Source: Paenibacillus marchantiae
GTDB taxonomy: Bacteria > Bacillota > Bacilli > Paenibacillales > Paenibacillaceae
Length of the DNA: 64,000 bases
NCBI RefSeq assembly: GCF_028771845.1
Contig: NZ_CP118270.1
Location: 3,162,001 to 3,226,000, forward strand
Direction of reading: 5' to 3'
Shown here: positions 48,386 through 57,697 of the stretch, piece by piece
How the letters are laid out: each line of letters begins with the position of its first letter
How positions within the stretch are numbered: the stretch's first letter is position 1
Program-made: the position numbers and the translations under genes
The notes under the pieces: model-generated
Databases searched by the model: none
The model's input: the letters and a program-made list of their open reading frames with translations, nothing else
Told to the model about the DNA's origin: nothing

Positions 48386-48439
48386 GGTTTGGATCACATA
48401 CGACATGGTAATAGAGATGGTTCTATCTGTCTAAGTAAG

Positions 48440-48479
48440 GCCGGATTCCCTTTGGCATAAAAGGAACCGGTCTTTTTTT
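48440..48479 (+). terminator. Terminator after the 48098 gene
   Basis: AGGCCGGATTCC pairs imperfectly with GGAACCGGTC, followed by TTTTTTT. Confidence 0.7.
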
Positions 48480-48622
48480 ATACCCGTAATTTGCTGCTCC
48501 GATTATTCAGATCCATGTAGCGAGGTTCTTTAGGAGAAAGGTACGTAGAATGGGGTTATTTTCCTAAGGTCGTGTTATAATAGATACAGAATAGTACAGA
48601 TGCATCTTCGGGGGTGGTACAG

Positions 48623-49957
48623 ATGGACGGACAGGAAGAAAACGTGACGAAGCACGAACAATTGCTTCAACATATTGAACAACTGAAGGTAGGCAGTAAA
48701 ATATCGGTGCGCGGACTGGCACGGGAGCTGGGCGTAAGCGAAGGAACAGCATATCGTGCGGTAAAAGAGGCAGAGAACTTCGGCCTGGTCGTGACCAAGG
48801 AACGAATTGGAACGGTGCGGATCGAGAAAAGACCTCGCGGTATGACCGAGCAGTTGACTTTTGCCGATGTGGTAACCATCGTCGAAGGTCATGTGCTGGG
48901 TGGAAGTGACGGTCTTGCCAAACCGCTTCACAAGTACGTGATCGGTGCGATGAAAGAGCAGGCCATGGCCCGTTACATTGACGCGGGAAGCCTGTTGATT
49001 GTTGGTAACCGGGATAATGCACACTCCCTTGCCCTCGAACAGGGCGCAGGTGTATTAATTACAGGTGGCTTCGGTACAAGCCGTGAAGTGAGAGTGATGG
49101 CTGATGATTTGGGTCTGCCCATCATTTCCTCCCGACATGATACGTTCACAGTGGCTTCAATGATTAACCGTGCGATCTTTGATCGACTGATTAAGAAAAA
49201 GATTATGTTGGTAGAGGATATCATCGGTCAGAAACCCCGCATTCAGGTGCTTAAGGTGACCAGTTCAGCTGCGGATTTTCATCTGCTGGTTTCAGAAACG
49301 GGAGAGCATCGCTTCCCGGTAGTAGATGAATGGAACCGGGTTATCGGTATTGTGAGTCTGAAAGATGTGAGCGAGTTAAAAGAGGATCAGAGTATTGAGA
49401 AGTGTGTCGTACGCCGCCCGATCACAGCTTCGCTGCAAACCTCACTGGCTTCGGCTGCACAGATCATGACGTGGGAAGGCATTGACTTCCTGCCGATTGT
49501 AGATCGGAACCGTAAACTGATTGCATCCGTCACACGTAAGGAAGTATTGCAGGCGATGCGTGATGCACAGAAGCAGCCACAGCTTGGAGAGACGTTTGAT
49601 CATCTGATCTGGAACGGGTTTGCGGAAGAGCGCGGAGAGCAGAACGAATTGTTTTTCCACGGATTCATCATTCCGCAGATGGCGACAGACCTTGGTACCA
49701 TCTCGGAAGGCGTTCTGCTGAATGTGATGACACAGGCGGGACGGCGCGCAGCCTGGGATGTTACAGGAAACGACCATGTCGTGGATAATGTAACAACGTA
49801 TTTTGTTCGTCCGGTACAGATTGAAGATCAGATTCTGGTTCGTCCCATTATTTTGGAGACAAGTCGTCGGACCTGCAAAATGGATATTGTCATTTCCCGT
49901 GATGGGAATGTTGTATGCAAAGCGGTAATGACCCTACAATCCATTGACCATGCCTAG
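48623..49957 (+). CDS. ytoI: CBS-domain and hotdog regulatory protein, YtoI-like
   Basis: About 444 residues with four parts: an N-terminal winged-helix-like domain (about 5-70, VRGLARELGVSEGTAYRAVKEAENFGLV), a DRTGG domain (about 80-180, VGNRDNAHSLALEQGAGVLITGGF), a CBS pair (about 200-315) and a hotdog thioesterase-like domain (about 330-440, GVLLNVMTQAGRRA). B. subtilis YtoI has the same order and the gene lies beside ytpI. The ligand is unknown; CBS domains suggest an adenine nucleotide. The start is ATG 48623, 5 bases after GGGGGTGG. Confidence 0.87.
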   Translation: MDGQEENVTKHEQLLQHIEQLKVGSKISVRGLARELGVSEGTAYRAVKEAENFGLVVTKERIGTVRIEKRPRGMTEQLTFADVVTIVEGHVLGGSDGLAKPLHKYVIGAMKEQAMARYIDAGSLLIVGNRDNAHSLALEQGAGVLITGGFGTSREVRVMADDLGLPIISSRHDTFTVASMINRAIFDRLIKKKIMLVEDIIGQKPRIQVLKVTSSAADFHLLVSETGEHRFPVVDEWNRVIGIVSLKDVSELKEDQSIEKCVVRRPITASLQTSLASAAQIMTWEGIDFLPIVDRNRKLIASVTRKEVLQAMRDAQKQPQLGETFDHLIWNGFAEERGEQNELFFHGFIIPQMATDLGTISEGVLLNVMTQAGRRAAWDVTGNDHVVDNVTTYFVRPVQIEDQILVRPIILETSRRTCKMDIVISRDGNVVCKAVMTLQSIDHA

Positions 49958-50049
49958 AAAAAGAGAGTATCCTCTTATCGAAAGAGCGAACTGTACCCCG
50001 AAATCGGCATGGTTCAGGCTTGTTCGATAGATGAGGATACTCTCTTTTT
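49957..50049. terminator. Large bidirectional terminator between ytoI and ytpI
   Basis: AAAAAGAGAGTATCCTC and GAGGATACTCTCTTTTT are perfectly complementary over 17 bases around a loop that itself contains TATCGAA/TTCGATA. Confidence 0.85.
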
Positions 50050-50080
50050 GGCAAAAAGCAATGACATCGTGCTAAGTGCA

Positions 50081-50422
50081 TCAGGCAGATTGTCCGGATG
50101 TCTTGCCAGTTCCACCGTCTGCATGCTGCTGAAGACGAGCATAGTAACTGCGGTTACGTAATCCGGCGAACAGATTGTACGCTCCTATAATCAGAAATAG
50201 CGCTTCCACAACGACGGATAGCGTAGAACCGGTAAACACAAACATCAGGATGAGGGAAAGAATAATCAGCATGCTACCCATCCAGATGTTGGTCCATGAG
50301 CGATAAAGACCTATGGCGATGGGATCAGTGGTCCTGCGCGAACGAATGCTGTTCAGAGCTGAACAGACCATGGCCAGGGCAAAGATGGCGATTAGGGCAT
50401 ATTTGAGTACATCGATGAACAC
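50081..50422 (-). CDS. ytpI: YtpI-like membrane protein
   Basis: 113 residues with about three membrane segments (DVLKYALIAIFALAMVCSAL, WTNIWMGSMLIILSLILMFVF and VVVEALFLIIGAYNLF) and a basic, polar C-terminus. It matches the YtpI family by layout and position in ytoI-ytpI-ytrI-ytrH-dnaE. Function unknown. Confidence 0.82.
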   Translation of the reverse strand: MFIDVLKYALIAIFALAMVCSALNSIRSRRTTDPIAIGLYRSWTNIWMGSMLIILSLILMFVFTGSTLSVVVEALFLIIGAYNLFAGLRNRSYYARLQQHADGGTGKTSGQSA

Positions 50423-50520
50423 AAAGACGCAGCTCCTTTTCTGGAAAGCATTTACTGCCCTTATTGTACCATGCAGGCAGAGGGCAAGGGCAGTTTTTTT
50501 CCGGGGCTGTCATCCATTTC

Positions 50521-51009
50521 CTAAGCCGGAACGTGCATCCGAATCTGTACCCAAACTTGCAGCACACCTTCCATCACCAGCATCGTTTTCACCTGGACGG
50601 TATATTCCTTTTCTCTGACCGTATACACTTTTTGGTTCAGCATAATCCGCGTCATTTTGCTGTACTCATCGATATTGAAGACGTCGCGACCCCGGAGCAC
50701 CTCAAGTTCATCCCCCAGTTTCTGCAACATCACTTTTAGGGAGGCCTCGTCCGGACCTTTGTCAGAGTCTTCTGCACGGACCTTGATTTCCTTGATGACG
50801 GTTTGGCGTTTACTGTATTTTTTCAGCGTTTTAATATCCTCCTCATTCTGATGCAGCTGAAGCTGCAACTCCTGATTGTTGAGCCACAACTCGTTGTAAC
50901 TCAGGTGAAATACACCGTTGTACACGACACAACCGGCGATCATTCCCAGAACAAAGACAGCAGTCATGCGCATAAGCGGGCGGTAACGTGAAAAAGGCGG
51001 GATTCTCAT
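50521..51009 (-). CDS. ytrI: Sporulation membrane protein YtrI
   Basis: 162 residues. There is an N-terminal basic start, one membrane segment (about 11-33) and a coiled-coil region (NELWLNNQELQLQLHQNEEDIKTLKKYSKRQ), then a soluble domain. Its neighbours are ytrH (upstream, 21 bases) and ytpI. In B. subtilis ytrH and ytrI are sigma-E genes required for normal cortex formation. Confidence 0.83.
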   Translation of the reverse strand: MRIPPFSRYRPLMRMTAVFVLGMIAGCVVYNGVFHLSYNELWLNNQELQLQLHQNEEDIKTLKKYSKRQTVIKEIKVRAEDSDKGPDEASLKVMLQKLGDELEVLRGRDVFNIDEYSKMTRIMLNQKVYTVREKEYTVQVKTMLVMEGVLQVWVQIRMHVPA

Positions 51010-51030
51010 GGGCGCTGTCCTGGAGTCATG

Positions 51031-51360
51031 CTAACCCCGTCCTCCACCGCAAACCCATTTCACCAGTTCAGTACCCATGTGTGCGCCCATAAAGGCGGAT
51101 ATCAAGTACAAAATTTGTTTGACTGCCGGAGACAGATTGCCGTCCAGCACGTTGCTTTCGATCACCCGCATCGGATCGATTGTACCGCCAACGGCCGCTG
51201 CGAGCGCCCAAATTTTAATTTTCCCAGCGACATCAAGCATCGTCTGTGTCGGAGGCTGGAGAGAGACCACCGCTCCTATACCTCCAATCATCGCGCCGCC
51301 CAGCACGATCCCAAACGCAATGAAGAAATCAAGAATAGCTTTGGACAAAAATGTGCTCAT
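51031..51360 (-). CDS. ytrH: Sporulation membrane protein YtrH
   Basis: 109 residues with three hydrophobic segments: FFIAFGIVLGGAMIGGIG, KIKIWALAAAVGGTIDPMRV and ILYLISAFMGAHMGTELVKW. It is divergent from dnaE, as in B. subtilis. Start ATG 51360 follows AAAGGGGTGTTGC. Confidence 0.83.
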   Translation of the reverse strand: MSTFLSKAILDFFIAFGIVLGGAMIGGIGAVVSLQPPTQTMLDVAGKIKIWALAAAVGGTIDPMRVIESNVLDGNLSPAVKQILYLISAFMGAHMGTELVKWVCGGGRG

Positions 51361-51437
51361 CCGGCAACACCCCTTTCAGACCCAGCAGCACACCTCCTGT
51401 CTTCGGTCCGTAACAGGGGGAGCGGCTTGTACTTCTA

Positions 51438-51577
51438 TTGTATGGGCGTGCCCCCGAACGTTATGATAAAATAGAATAATAAAACGCGCTCCATTAGGAT
51501 GAATCCTTATATTTCATTCATTTCATTAATAGAGCATTTTACATGAATACAGAAAACGACTTTCGGTCTGAACCGAA
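51438..51577 (+). promoter_or_regulatory. Promoter and leader of dnaE
   Basis: TTGTAT (51438-51443), an 18-base spacer and TATGAT (51462-51467) form a possible promoter. In the leader TTCGGT (51562-51567) and ACCGAA (51572-51577) make a hairpin with a CTGA loop and no T-run. The rest of the 306-base ytrH-dnaE gap shows no gene. Confidence 0.45.
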
Positions 51578-51666
51578 GGATGAAAAATACGGATAGAAGA
51601 AGACAGTGCAGTAACCTGATGCAAAAAGGTTGATGCGACTGTCCATGGCGAAAGGAAGAAAAAAAC

Positions 51667-54600
51667 ATGAGTTCTTTTGTGCATTTGCACGTTCACAGTG
51701 AATATAGTTTGCTGGACGGCGCTGCGCGTATACCGGATCTCGTGAATAAGGCCGCGGATCTCGGAATGACTACGCTGGCATTGACCGACCACGGTGTAAT
51801 GTATGGTGCTATTCCTTTCTATAAAGCATGCGTCGAGCGGGGAATTAAGCCGATCATTGGATGTGAGGCTTATATGACTGCCGGGTCTCGCAAAGAGCGG
51901 GGAAGCCGCAAGGATCAGCCGATCCATCATCTGATTTTACTAGCCAAAAATATGACGGGTTATCAAAATCTGATGAAACTATGCTCCATCGGACATTTGG
52001 AAGGCTTCCATTACAAACCACGTATTGATATGGAGAGTCTGGCTGCCCATCACGAGGGTATCATCTGTTTAAGTGCATGTCTGGGAGGCGAGGTTCCCCA
52101 GCATCTGCTGCATGGACGAGAGGAAGAGGCAAAGCGTGCGGCGCTGCGTTACAAAAATATTTTTGGTGCCGATTTCTATCTGGAACTGCAGGATCATGGG
52201 CTATCTGAGCAAAAAAGAGTGAACCCTCAGCTGATTCGTCTGGCAGCAGAACTGGATATTCCATTGGTGGCGACTAATGATGCGCATTATCTGTCCGAAG
52301 AGGACGCTGAGCTTCAGGATGTGTTGATCTGCATCGGAACAGGGAAAACGGTAGATGACGAGAATCGGCTGCGCATTGGAACCAATCAGCTCTATCTCAA
52401 GAGTGAACAAGAAATGGCGCGTTTGTTCCCACATGTGCCCGAGGCTTTGGCGAATACGGTTCGCATCGCGGAGTCATGTGAGTTGCAGCTCGAATTCGGC
52501 AAATCCATTTTGCCGGAGTACAGACCGCTTCCTGAAGGGAAAAGTCCTTCTACCTATCTGCGTCAGTTGTGCGAAGAGGGAATGGAAGAGCGCTATAGTG
52601 AATCATCACGTTGGACGGACTCGGAGCTCAGAGCCGCACTTGAACAGCGGCTGGATTATGAGCTCCGGGTTATAGACAGTATGGGATTCTCGGATTATTT
52701 TCTGATCGTGTGGGATTTTATCGCCTATTCTCATCAGCAGGGAATTGTTACCGGACCGGGACGTGGCTCCTCGGCAGGTAGTCTGGTTGCCTATACCTTG
52801 CGTATTACAGACGTTGATCCCATGAAGTATAACCTGCTCTTCGAGCGGTTTTTGAATCCGGAACGGATCTCCATGCCGGATATTGATATCGACTTCAGCG
52901 ATGAACGTAGGGACGAAGTCATTGAATATGTGGCGAAAAAATATGGCAAAGCCCATGTCGCCCAGATCATTACCTTTGGTACGATGGCTGCCCGTGCAGC
53001 CGTTCGGGACGTCGGACGTGCACTGAATGTGCCTTACGGCGAGGTGGACAAGGCAGCGAAGCTGATTCCTGCACAGCTTGGTATTAACATTCAGCGGGCA
53101 ATGGAAGCCACCCCTGAACTAAAGGCTTTGTATGAGACCAAGCCGAAAACACGTGAATTGCTCGATATGGCCATGAAGGTGGAAGGTATGCCTCGTCATG
53201 CTTCCACACATGCGGCGGGGGTTGTCATCTCCCGTGATCCGCTGACGGATGCTGTTCCGCTTCAGGAGGGCAGTGAGGGAACGGCCTTAACGCAATATTC
53301 CATGGAAAACCTGGAGTCTATTGGACTGCTCAAAATGGACTTCCTCGGTCTGCGTACCCTTTCAATTATTGAACGCTGTCTGCGCTGGATTGGGGAAAAT
53401 GGCGAAATTCCGGATTTTCGTCATATTCCGGATGACGACGCACTCACATATGAGATGCTTGGTCGAGGCGACACGATGGGGATATTCCAGCTTGAATCCG
53501 CAGGAGTGCGTCGTGTCCTGAAGGAGCTGAAGCCAAGTGTATTTGAAGATATTATTTCCGTGCTGGCCTTGTATCGTCCGGGCCCAATGGAATTCATCTC
53601 CAAATACATTCAGGGCAAACATGGACAGATCGAAGTGGATTACCCGCATGCGGATCTGGAGTCCATCCTCAAGGATACGTACGGCATCATTGTATATCAG
53701 GAACAAATTATGCAGATTGCTTCCCGGATGGCGGGCTTCTCTCTCGGCGAAGCGGATTTGCTCCGTAGAGCGGTTTCCAAGAAGAAACGGGAAGTACTGG
53801 ATCTCGAACGTGGACATTTTGTCCAGGGCAGTCTTAAGCAAGGATACAGTGAAGCGGAGGCAGACCTGGTCTATGACATGATCGTCAAGTTTGCCAACTA
53901 CGGTTTCCCGCGTGCTCATGCCGCTGCGTATGGCGTGCTTGCTTTCCAGACGGCTTATCTGAAAGCACATTATCCCATTCATTTTATGGCATCGATGTTA
54001 ACAGCCGTTATGGGCAGTCACCGCAAAGTAGCGGAGTACGTTGTGGAATGCCGTCGCATGGATATTGAAGTACTTCCACCAGATGTGAATGAGAGCGGCA
54101 TTCTGTTTACACCTGTACTTGGATCATCCAACAGAACAAAGGCTGGACAAGCGGCGGAAACCCAACGTTTAGAGGGAGAACATGGGGAGGACGGTACAGC
54201 AAGTTCTACGATGGAACATGCCATACATGTTGATGATCATTATTCCGGACAAGCGGAGTACGGTGAAGCACCTCTACCAGATGACCCGGGTCCCTCACCA
54301 GACGAAGACGGTAGTGCCTATGAGTGGCAGGCAGCGACGGCTGTGCCAGAGCAGTCCGAGGATCGGATTAATTCGGGCGTAGTGACTGTTTCTACAGCAG
54401 AACGTCTGCATGGAACTGGGGAAGAGGAGTCCTCGCATTCTGAACAGCATGAAATGTCTGCTGTACAGGAGAAAGATGGATTGTCGAATCAGAACTCTGA
54501 TGCAGATACAGCAACCGGGGCGATACGTTTCGGTCTGGCTGCGGTGAAAAATGTAGGCACCCAGGCGATGGAAAGTATTATGATTGTACGGCAGGAAAGA

Positions 54601-55764
54601 CCGTTCGACAGTTTGCTCGATTTTTGTCGTCGCGTCGATTTGCGGGTATGCAACAAACGTGTAATTGAATCGCTTATTCAGGCGGGAGCCTTTGACACAT
54701 TGCCTGGGCACCGTGCCCAATTACTTGCCATGCTGGATGAGACTGTGGAAGCGGCTTTGAAATGGCGCAAAGAACGCGAGGATCTGCAAATTCAATTGTT
54801 TGATTTTGTCGAGACGCCGAACTGGGAGATTGAATATCCTCAAATTCCGCCTTATTCCGGGAGTCAGCAATTGGAGTTGGAACGTGAGCTGTTAGGTTTG
54901 TATCTATCTGGTCATCCATTAGATGACTATGAAGATGTGCTTGAATCCAGCGGCGCAGATCGCATTATGGAGCTGACGGAAGCGGCTGACGATACGATGG
55001 CCGTGGCAGCCGGGATGGTCGTGTCTGTGAAGTCGATTACGACGAAACAGGGCAAGGCTATGGCGTTCATGGAGTTGGAAGACCAGATTGAACGCTGTGA
55101 AGTGGTTCTCTTTCCCGAAGTATGGCGGCGCAGCCAGCAGCATGTCGGGAAAGGTGAACTGCTCGTCGTGCGCGCCAAAGTGCAGCAGCAGGACGAAGGG
55201 TTCAAGCTGCTGGCTGAGGAAGTGGCGCCGTTGTCACCGGCGGCACTGGAACAGCAGCTGCGCAGCCGCGAACGGCGCGGCAAGCCCGGCGGCGGCAGTG
55301 CTTCGCGCCCGGCGGCTCCGCCACGGCAGGCGAGCGGCGCGGGAGCCGTAGCTGCACGCAGCAGCGCAGGCGTGAATGCTGGAGCTCAGCGCAGCAGCGG
55401 AGGCCAGGGTCCGGCAGCGTCGCACAGCGCTGGGGGTGGATCTGGGGCGGCCGATGCCAATGGGGCCGCTTCCGTGGCTCGTCGGGCCCCTGAGGCCGCT
55501 AGCGGCACGGAGCAGAGTCGTGGGCCACGAGTGGCGGAGCAGCGGGTGTTCGTGAAGATCACCCCGCAGTCGGAGAAGCCCGAGCTTCTGGCCCGACTGA
55601 AACAGTTGCTTCAGCAGCATTCGGGCCCGGTGGCGACGGTGCTCTTCTATGAACAGCAGCAGAAGCTGCTCGCATTGAGTGATGCCTACCGGATTAAACC
55701 TTCGCCCTCTTTGTTCTCCGAGATGGAGAAAATGCTGGGTGAGGGCACGGTCAAAATAAAATAA
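51667..55764 (+). CDS. dnaE: DNA polymerase III subunit alpha DnaE (with long insertions)
   Basis: 1365 residues. A PHP domain begins FVHLHVHSEYSLLDGAARI, and the catalytic palm has FLNPERISMPDIDIDFSDERRDEV (about 390-420) with the Asp residues of PDIDIDF. Finger and HhH parts follow with normal motifs. B. subtilis DnaE is about 1115 residues. The extra 250 are mainly in two insertions: an acidic, Ser/Glu/His-rich stretch (about 818-948, between ESGILFTPV and GAIRFGLAAVKNVG) and a Gly/Ala/Ser-rich linker (about 1199-1292), before a short C-terminal domain. Start ATG 51667 follows AAAGGAAG. It extends primers on the lagging strand together with PolC. Confidence 0.95.
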   Translation: MSSFVHLHVHSEYSLLDGAARIPDLVNKAADLGMTTLALTDHGVMYGAIPFYKACVERGIKPIIGCEAYMTAGSRKERGSRKDQPIHHLILLAKNMTGYQNLMKLCSIGHLEGFHYKPRIDMESLAAHHEGIICLSACLGGEVPQHLLHGREEEAKRAALRYKNIFGADFYLELQDHGLSEQKRVNPQLIRLAAELDIPLVATNDAHYLSEEDAELQDVLICIGTGKTVDDENRLRIGTNQLYLKSEQEMARLFPHVPEALANTVRIAESCELQLEFGKSILPEYRPLPEGKSPSTYLRQLCEEGMEERYSESSRWTDSELRAALEQRLDYELRVIDSMGFSDYFLIVWDFIAYSHQQGIVTGPGRGSSAGSLVAYTLRITDVDPMKYNLLFERFLNPERISMPDIDIDFSDERRDEVIEYVAKKYGKAHVAQIITFGTMAARAAVRDVGRALNVPYGEVDKAAKLIPAQLGINIQRAMEATPELKALYETKPKTRELLDMAMKVEGMPRHASTHAAGVVISRDPLTDAVPLQEGSEGTALTQYSMENLESIGLLKMDFLGLRTLSIIERCLRWIGENGEIPDFRHIPDDDALTYEMLGRGDTMGIFQLESAGVRRVLKELKPSVFEDIISVLALYRPGPMEFISKYIQGKHGQIEVDYPHADLESILKDTYGIIVYQEQIMQIASRMAGFSLGEADLLRRAVSKKKREVLDLERGHFVQGSLKQGYSEAEADLVYDMIVKFANYGFPRAHAAAYGVLAFQTAYLKAHYPIHFMASMLTAVMGSHRKVAEYVVECRRMDIEVLPPDVNESGILFTPVLGSSNRTKAGQAAETQRLEGEHGEDGTASSTMEHAIHVDDHYSGQAEYGEAPLPDDPGPSPDEDGSAYEWQAATAVPEQSEDRINSGVVTVSTAERLHGTGEEESSHSEQHEMSAVQEKDGLSNQNSDADTATGAIRFGLAAVKNVGTQAMESIMIVRQERPFDSLLDFCRRVDLRVCNKRVIESLIQAGAFDTLPGHRAQLLAMLDETVEAALKWRKEREDLQIQLFDFVETPNWEIEYPQIPPYSGSQQLELERELLGLYLSGHPLDDYEDVLESSGADRIMELTEAADDTMAVAAGMVVSVKSITTKQGKAMAFMELEDQIERCEVVLFPEVWRRSQQHVGKGELLVVRAKVQQQDEGFKLLAEEVAPLSPAALEQQLRSRERRGKPGGGSASRPAAPPRQASGAGAVAARSSAGVNAGAQRSSGGQGPAASHSAGGGSGAADANGAASVARRAPEAASGTEQSRGPRVAEQRVFVKITPQSEKPELLARLKQLLQQHSGPVATVLFYEQQQKLLALSDAYRIKPSPSLFSEMEKMLGEGTVKIK

Positions 55765-55804
55765 TAGGCTGTCACGCAAGAGATTGTTTCTCGATTCAAA
55801 GCGC

Positions 55805-55987
55805 TAACGAATCTACCGCGCCTTAAAGGCGGATGATCGTAAAATGCAAAATTTAACGAACTTCAGTGACGTTACTCCGGTACAAAACTGCGGCACGACT
55901 TTATAGAATGACGAAATAACATCTCTGTGATTCGTTAAACCGCAGTTCTGTGGAAATTGGAGCTAATAACGTGCGCTGGATTCGTTA
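55805..55987. repeat. Palindrome-rich intergenic element with ATTCGTTA repeats
   Basis: TAACGAAT at 55805-55812 and TTAACGAA at 55853-55860 face ATTCGTTA at 55930-55937 and 55980-55987. AACTGCGG and CCGCAGTT form another inverted pair inside. No ORF of any size is here. It looks like a non-coding repeat of the small palindromic kind. Confidence 0.5.
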
Positions 55988-56008
55988 GGTCCGAATCGAA
56001 TAAAACTT

Positions 56009-56103
56009 GAAAGGTATCTCAAGCCATGCTCATGACTTTTGGGACACCTCTCTTATTTCCAATGATGAAACCTGTTCGGCCAACTGCCGAGCAGGTTTTT
56101 TTG
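56009..56103 (+). terminator. Two hairpins with a T-run after the dnaE repeat region
   Basis: One imperfect stem lies at about 56009-56050. AACCTGTTCGGC (56069-56080) pairs with GCCGAGCAGGTT (56086-56097), followed by TTTTTTT. This ends whatever is transcribed through the repeat. The rest of the gap to 56325 holds no gene that I can support. Confidence 0.75.
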
Positions 56104-56325
56104 TATTTATTTTACCAATTCCATCAGGTATGCAGGCGAAGGAGATATTGAACGCAAGCAAGAATGTAATATGTGAATCTTTTTACATAATTTATAGGAT
56201 AAGCAGACTATCAAAGCGAATGTGCATTCCGCATTTTTTATGAACATTTTGGAAGTTTGCCGCATACACTTGAGAACACCGAAGGACCTGGGGGTCCTCG
56301 GGGGAGCGATGCGGGAGGTCGAGAT

Positions 56326-56817
56326 ATGTCATATGAAATCGTAGAAGCCATGCTGGCCCGGCGGGGTGTACAGATTGATGCAATCGCGGAAATTGTATAT
56401 CGTCTGCAAAAAGGGTACCACCCGGAACTGACTATGGATGACTGTGTCACGAGTGTGAAATCAGTACTGCAGAAACGTGAGGTGCAATATACGCTGTACA
56501 CAGGTATAGCCCTCGACGAGCTTGCTGAGAAACGCCTTTTGCCGCAGCCTTTGCAGGCAATTATGGAGGCGGATGAATCCCTGTATGGAGTGGACGAGAC
56601 TCTTGCTCTTGGCATTACCCATGTGTATGGTATGATCGGTTTAACCAGTTTTGGTTATCTGGATAAAGAAAAGATTGGTGTCATTCATGATCTGAACGAA
56701 GCAGGACCAGCTATACATGTTTTTCTGGACGACCTGGTTGCCGGGCTCGCCGCTGCTGCTTCTGCCCGAATTGCTCACAAAAATATTAAAGCCAAGAAAT
56801 ATCCATCGGATATCTGA
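56326..56817 (+). CDS. yutG: Phosphatidylglycerophosphatase A family protein (YutG-like)
   Basis: About 163 residues: MLARRGVQIDAIAEIVYRLQKGYHPELTMDDCVTSV ... EADESLYGVDETLALGITHVYGMIGLTSFGYLDK ... HVFLDDLVAGLAAAASARIAHK. This matches the cytoplasmic PgpA-like YutG family, which is not clearly a membrane protein here. The start chosen is ATG 56326, 7 bases after GGGAGG; the ORF could run back to TTG 56257 with Gly/Pro-rich codons and no ribosome site. Confidence 0.82.
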   Translation: MSYEIVEAMLARRGVQIDAIAEIVYRLQKGYHPELTMDDCVTSVKSVLQKREVQYTLYTGIALDELAEKRLLPQPLQAIMEADESLYGVDETLALGITHVYGMIGLTSFGYLDKEKIGVIHDLNEAGPAIHVFLDDLVAGLAAAASARIAHKNIKAKKYPSDI

Positions 56818-57102
56818 TTTTCTTCATTTGTGTTTTCATTCATTTGGTATCTTTTGTTTGTTCAATGAAAGGTCATCCAGGGTGGCTGTTGCTGCCCTGA
56901 GCGGCCTCGAATTCCTTTTTGATAAAGAAAGTCTTAGGAACATTGCATCAACCATATCGGTTATCCTCGCGGGACAAATGTCCCTCTAGATCTCGTTTTC
57001 TCCCCAAAGGTCCCGAACCCTTCCTTGCAGAAAAAAAGTGAGGTATGTTATCATTAGTCCAATATACGGGCTCTGAACATTAGCTTAGGGGGCGGACATG
57101 GC

Positions 57103-57291
57103 ATGTGGACGGTGATTTACATTGCACCGACAGCAAAGGTTGCGGACAAGATTAAGACCAAGCTTTCGGAAGAAGGTTTTCTGGTACAGACCCGTCCCAT
57201 CAGTTTATCCAAGCAGCAATTTGAGATTCGCGTCCCTTCAGGGGAATTGGAAGAGGTTCAGGAAGTGCTGAATTCGATTCTGCATTCCTGA
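57103..57291 (+). CDS. Small conserved-looking protein of unknown function
   Basis: 62 residues: MWTVIYIAPTAKVADKIKTKLSEEGFLVQTRPISLSKQQFEIRV with a beta-alpha-beta pattern like a small signal-transducing-protein fold. Ribosome site GGGGGCGG is upstream. I do not recognise the family. It lies between the yutG-like gene and the accD leader. Confidence 0.65.
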   Translation: MWTVIYIAPTAKVADKIKTKLSEEGFLVQTRPISLSKQQFEIRVPSGELEEVQEVLNSILHS

Positions 57292-57697
57292 TTCATTCGA
57301 TATCAGACGTGCCTTGGCAGATGAAGAAGTACCAATGGTACATAAGGGACTGACCGCGTAAGCGGAAAGAGGAATCGACTTGCATGTATTGTATGCTGCT
57401 GTCCTTCCTTCTTTTTTTGTTAGGACAAGGACTGACCAGATTGCTCCCAGAGACCCTACCAAGACAGATTCAAACATCAGCGCAACAATCTTTCGGTTAT
57501 TGCAGGTAACATCAATCGTGCTGACAGAAGCCGCTGATCCTTGCCTTATACCGGCGGATTTTTTTGTTGTGAATGCTGGACAAGGCCCATGGCAGCGTAT
57601 GGGTCGTAAGCGGTTTACCGCAGCGCGCGGATGAAGTTGCTACATGCAACGGACTGCAGGTTGCGGCCATCAAATCAACGGCTGGAGAGGTGTAGTT
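57292..57697 (+). promoter_or_regulatory. Long accDA leader region with small hairpins
   Basis: About 400 bases without a supported gene. GTACC-AAT-GGTAC (57329-57341) and CCGC-GTAA-GCGG (57354-57365, a GNRA-type loop) are compact hairpins. GCCGCTGATCC and CCGGCGG at 57530-57557 are followed by ATTTTTTTG (57558-57566), which could be a weak attenuator. A promoter is not clear. Confidence 0.35.

Noticed and set aside
57380..57634. 84-codon plus-strand frame before accD
   Set aside because: No ribosome site, unusual composition and overlap with hairpins; more likely untranslated leader.
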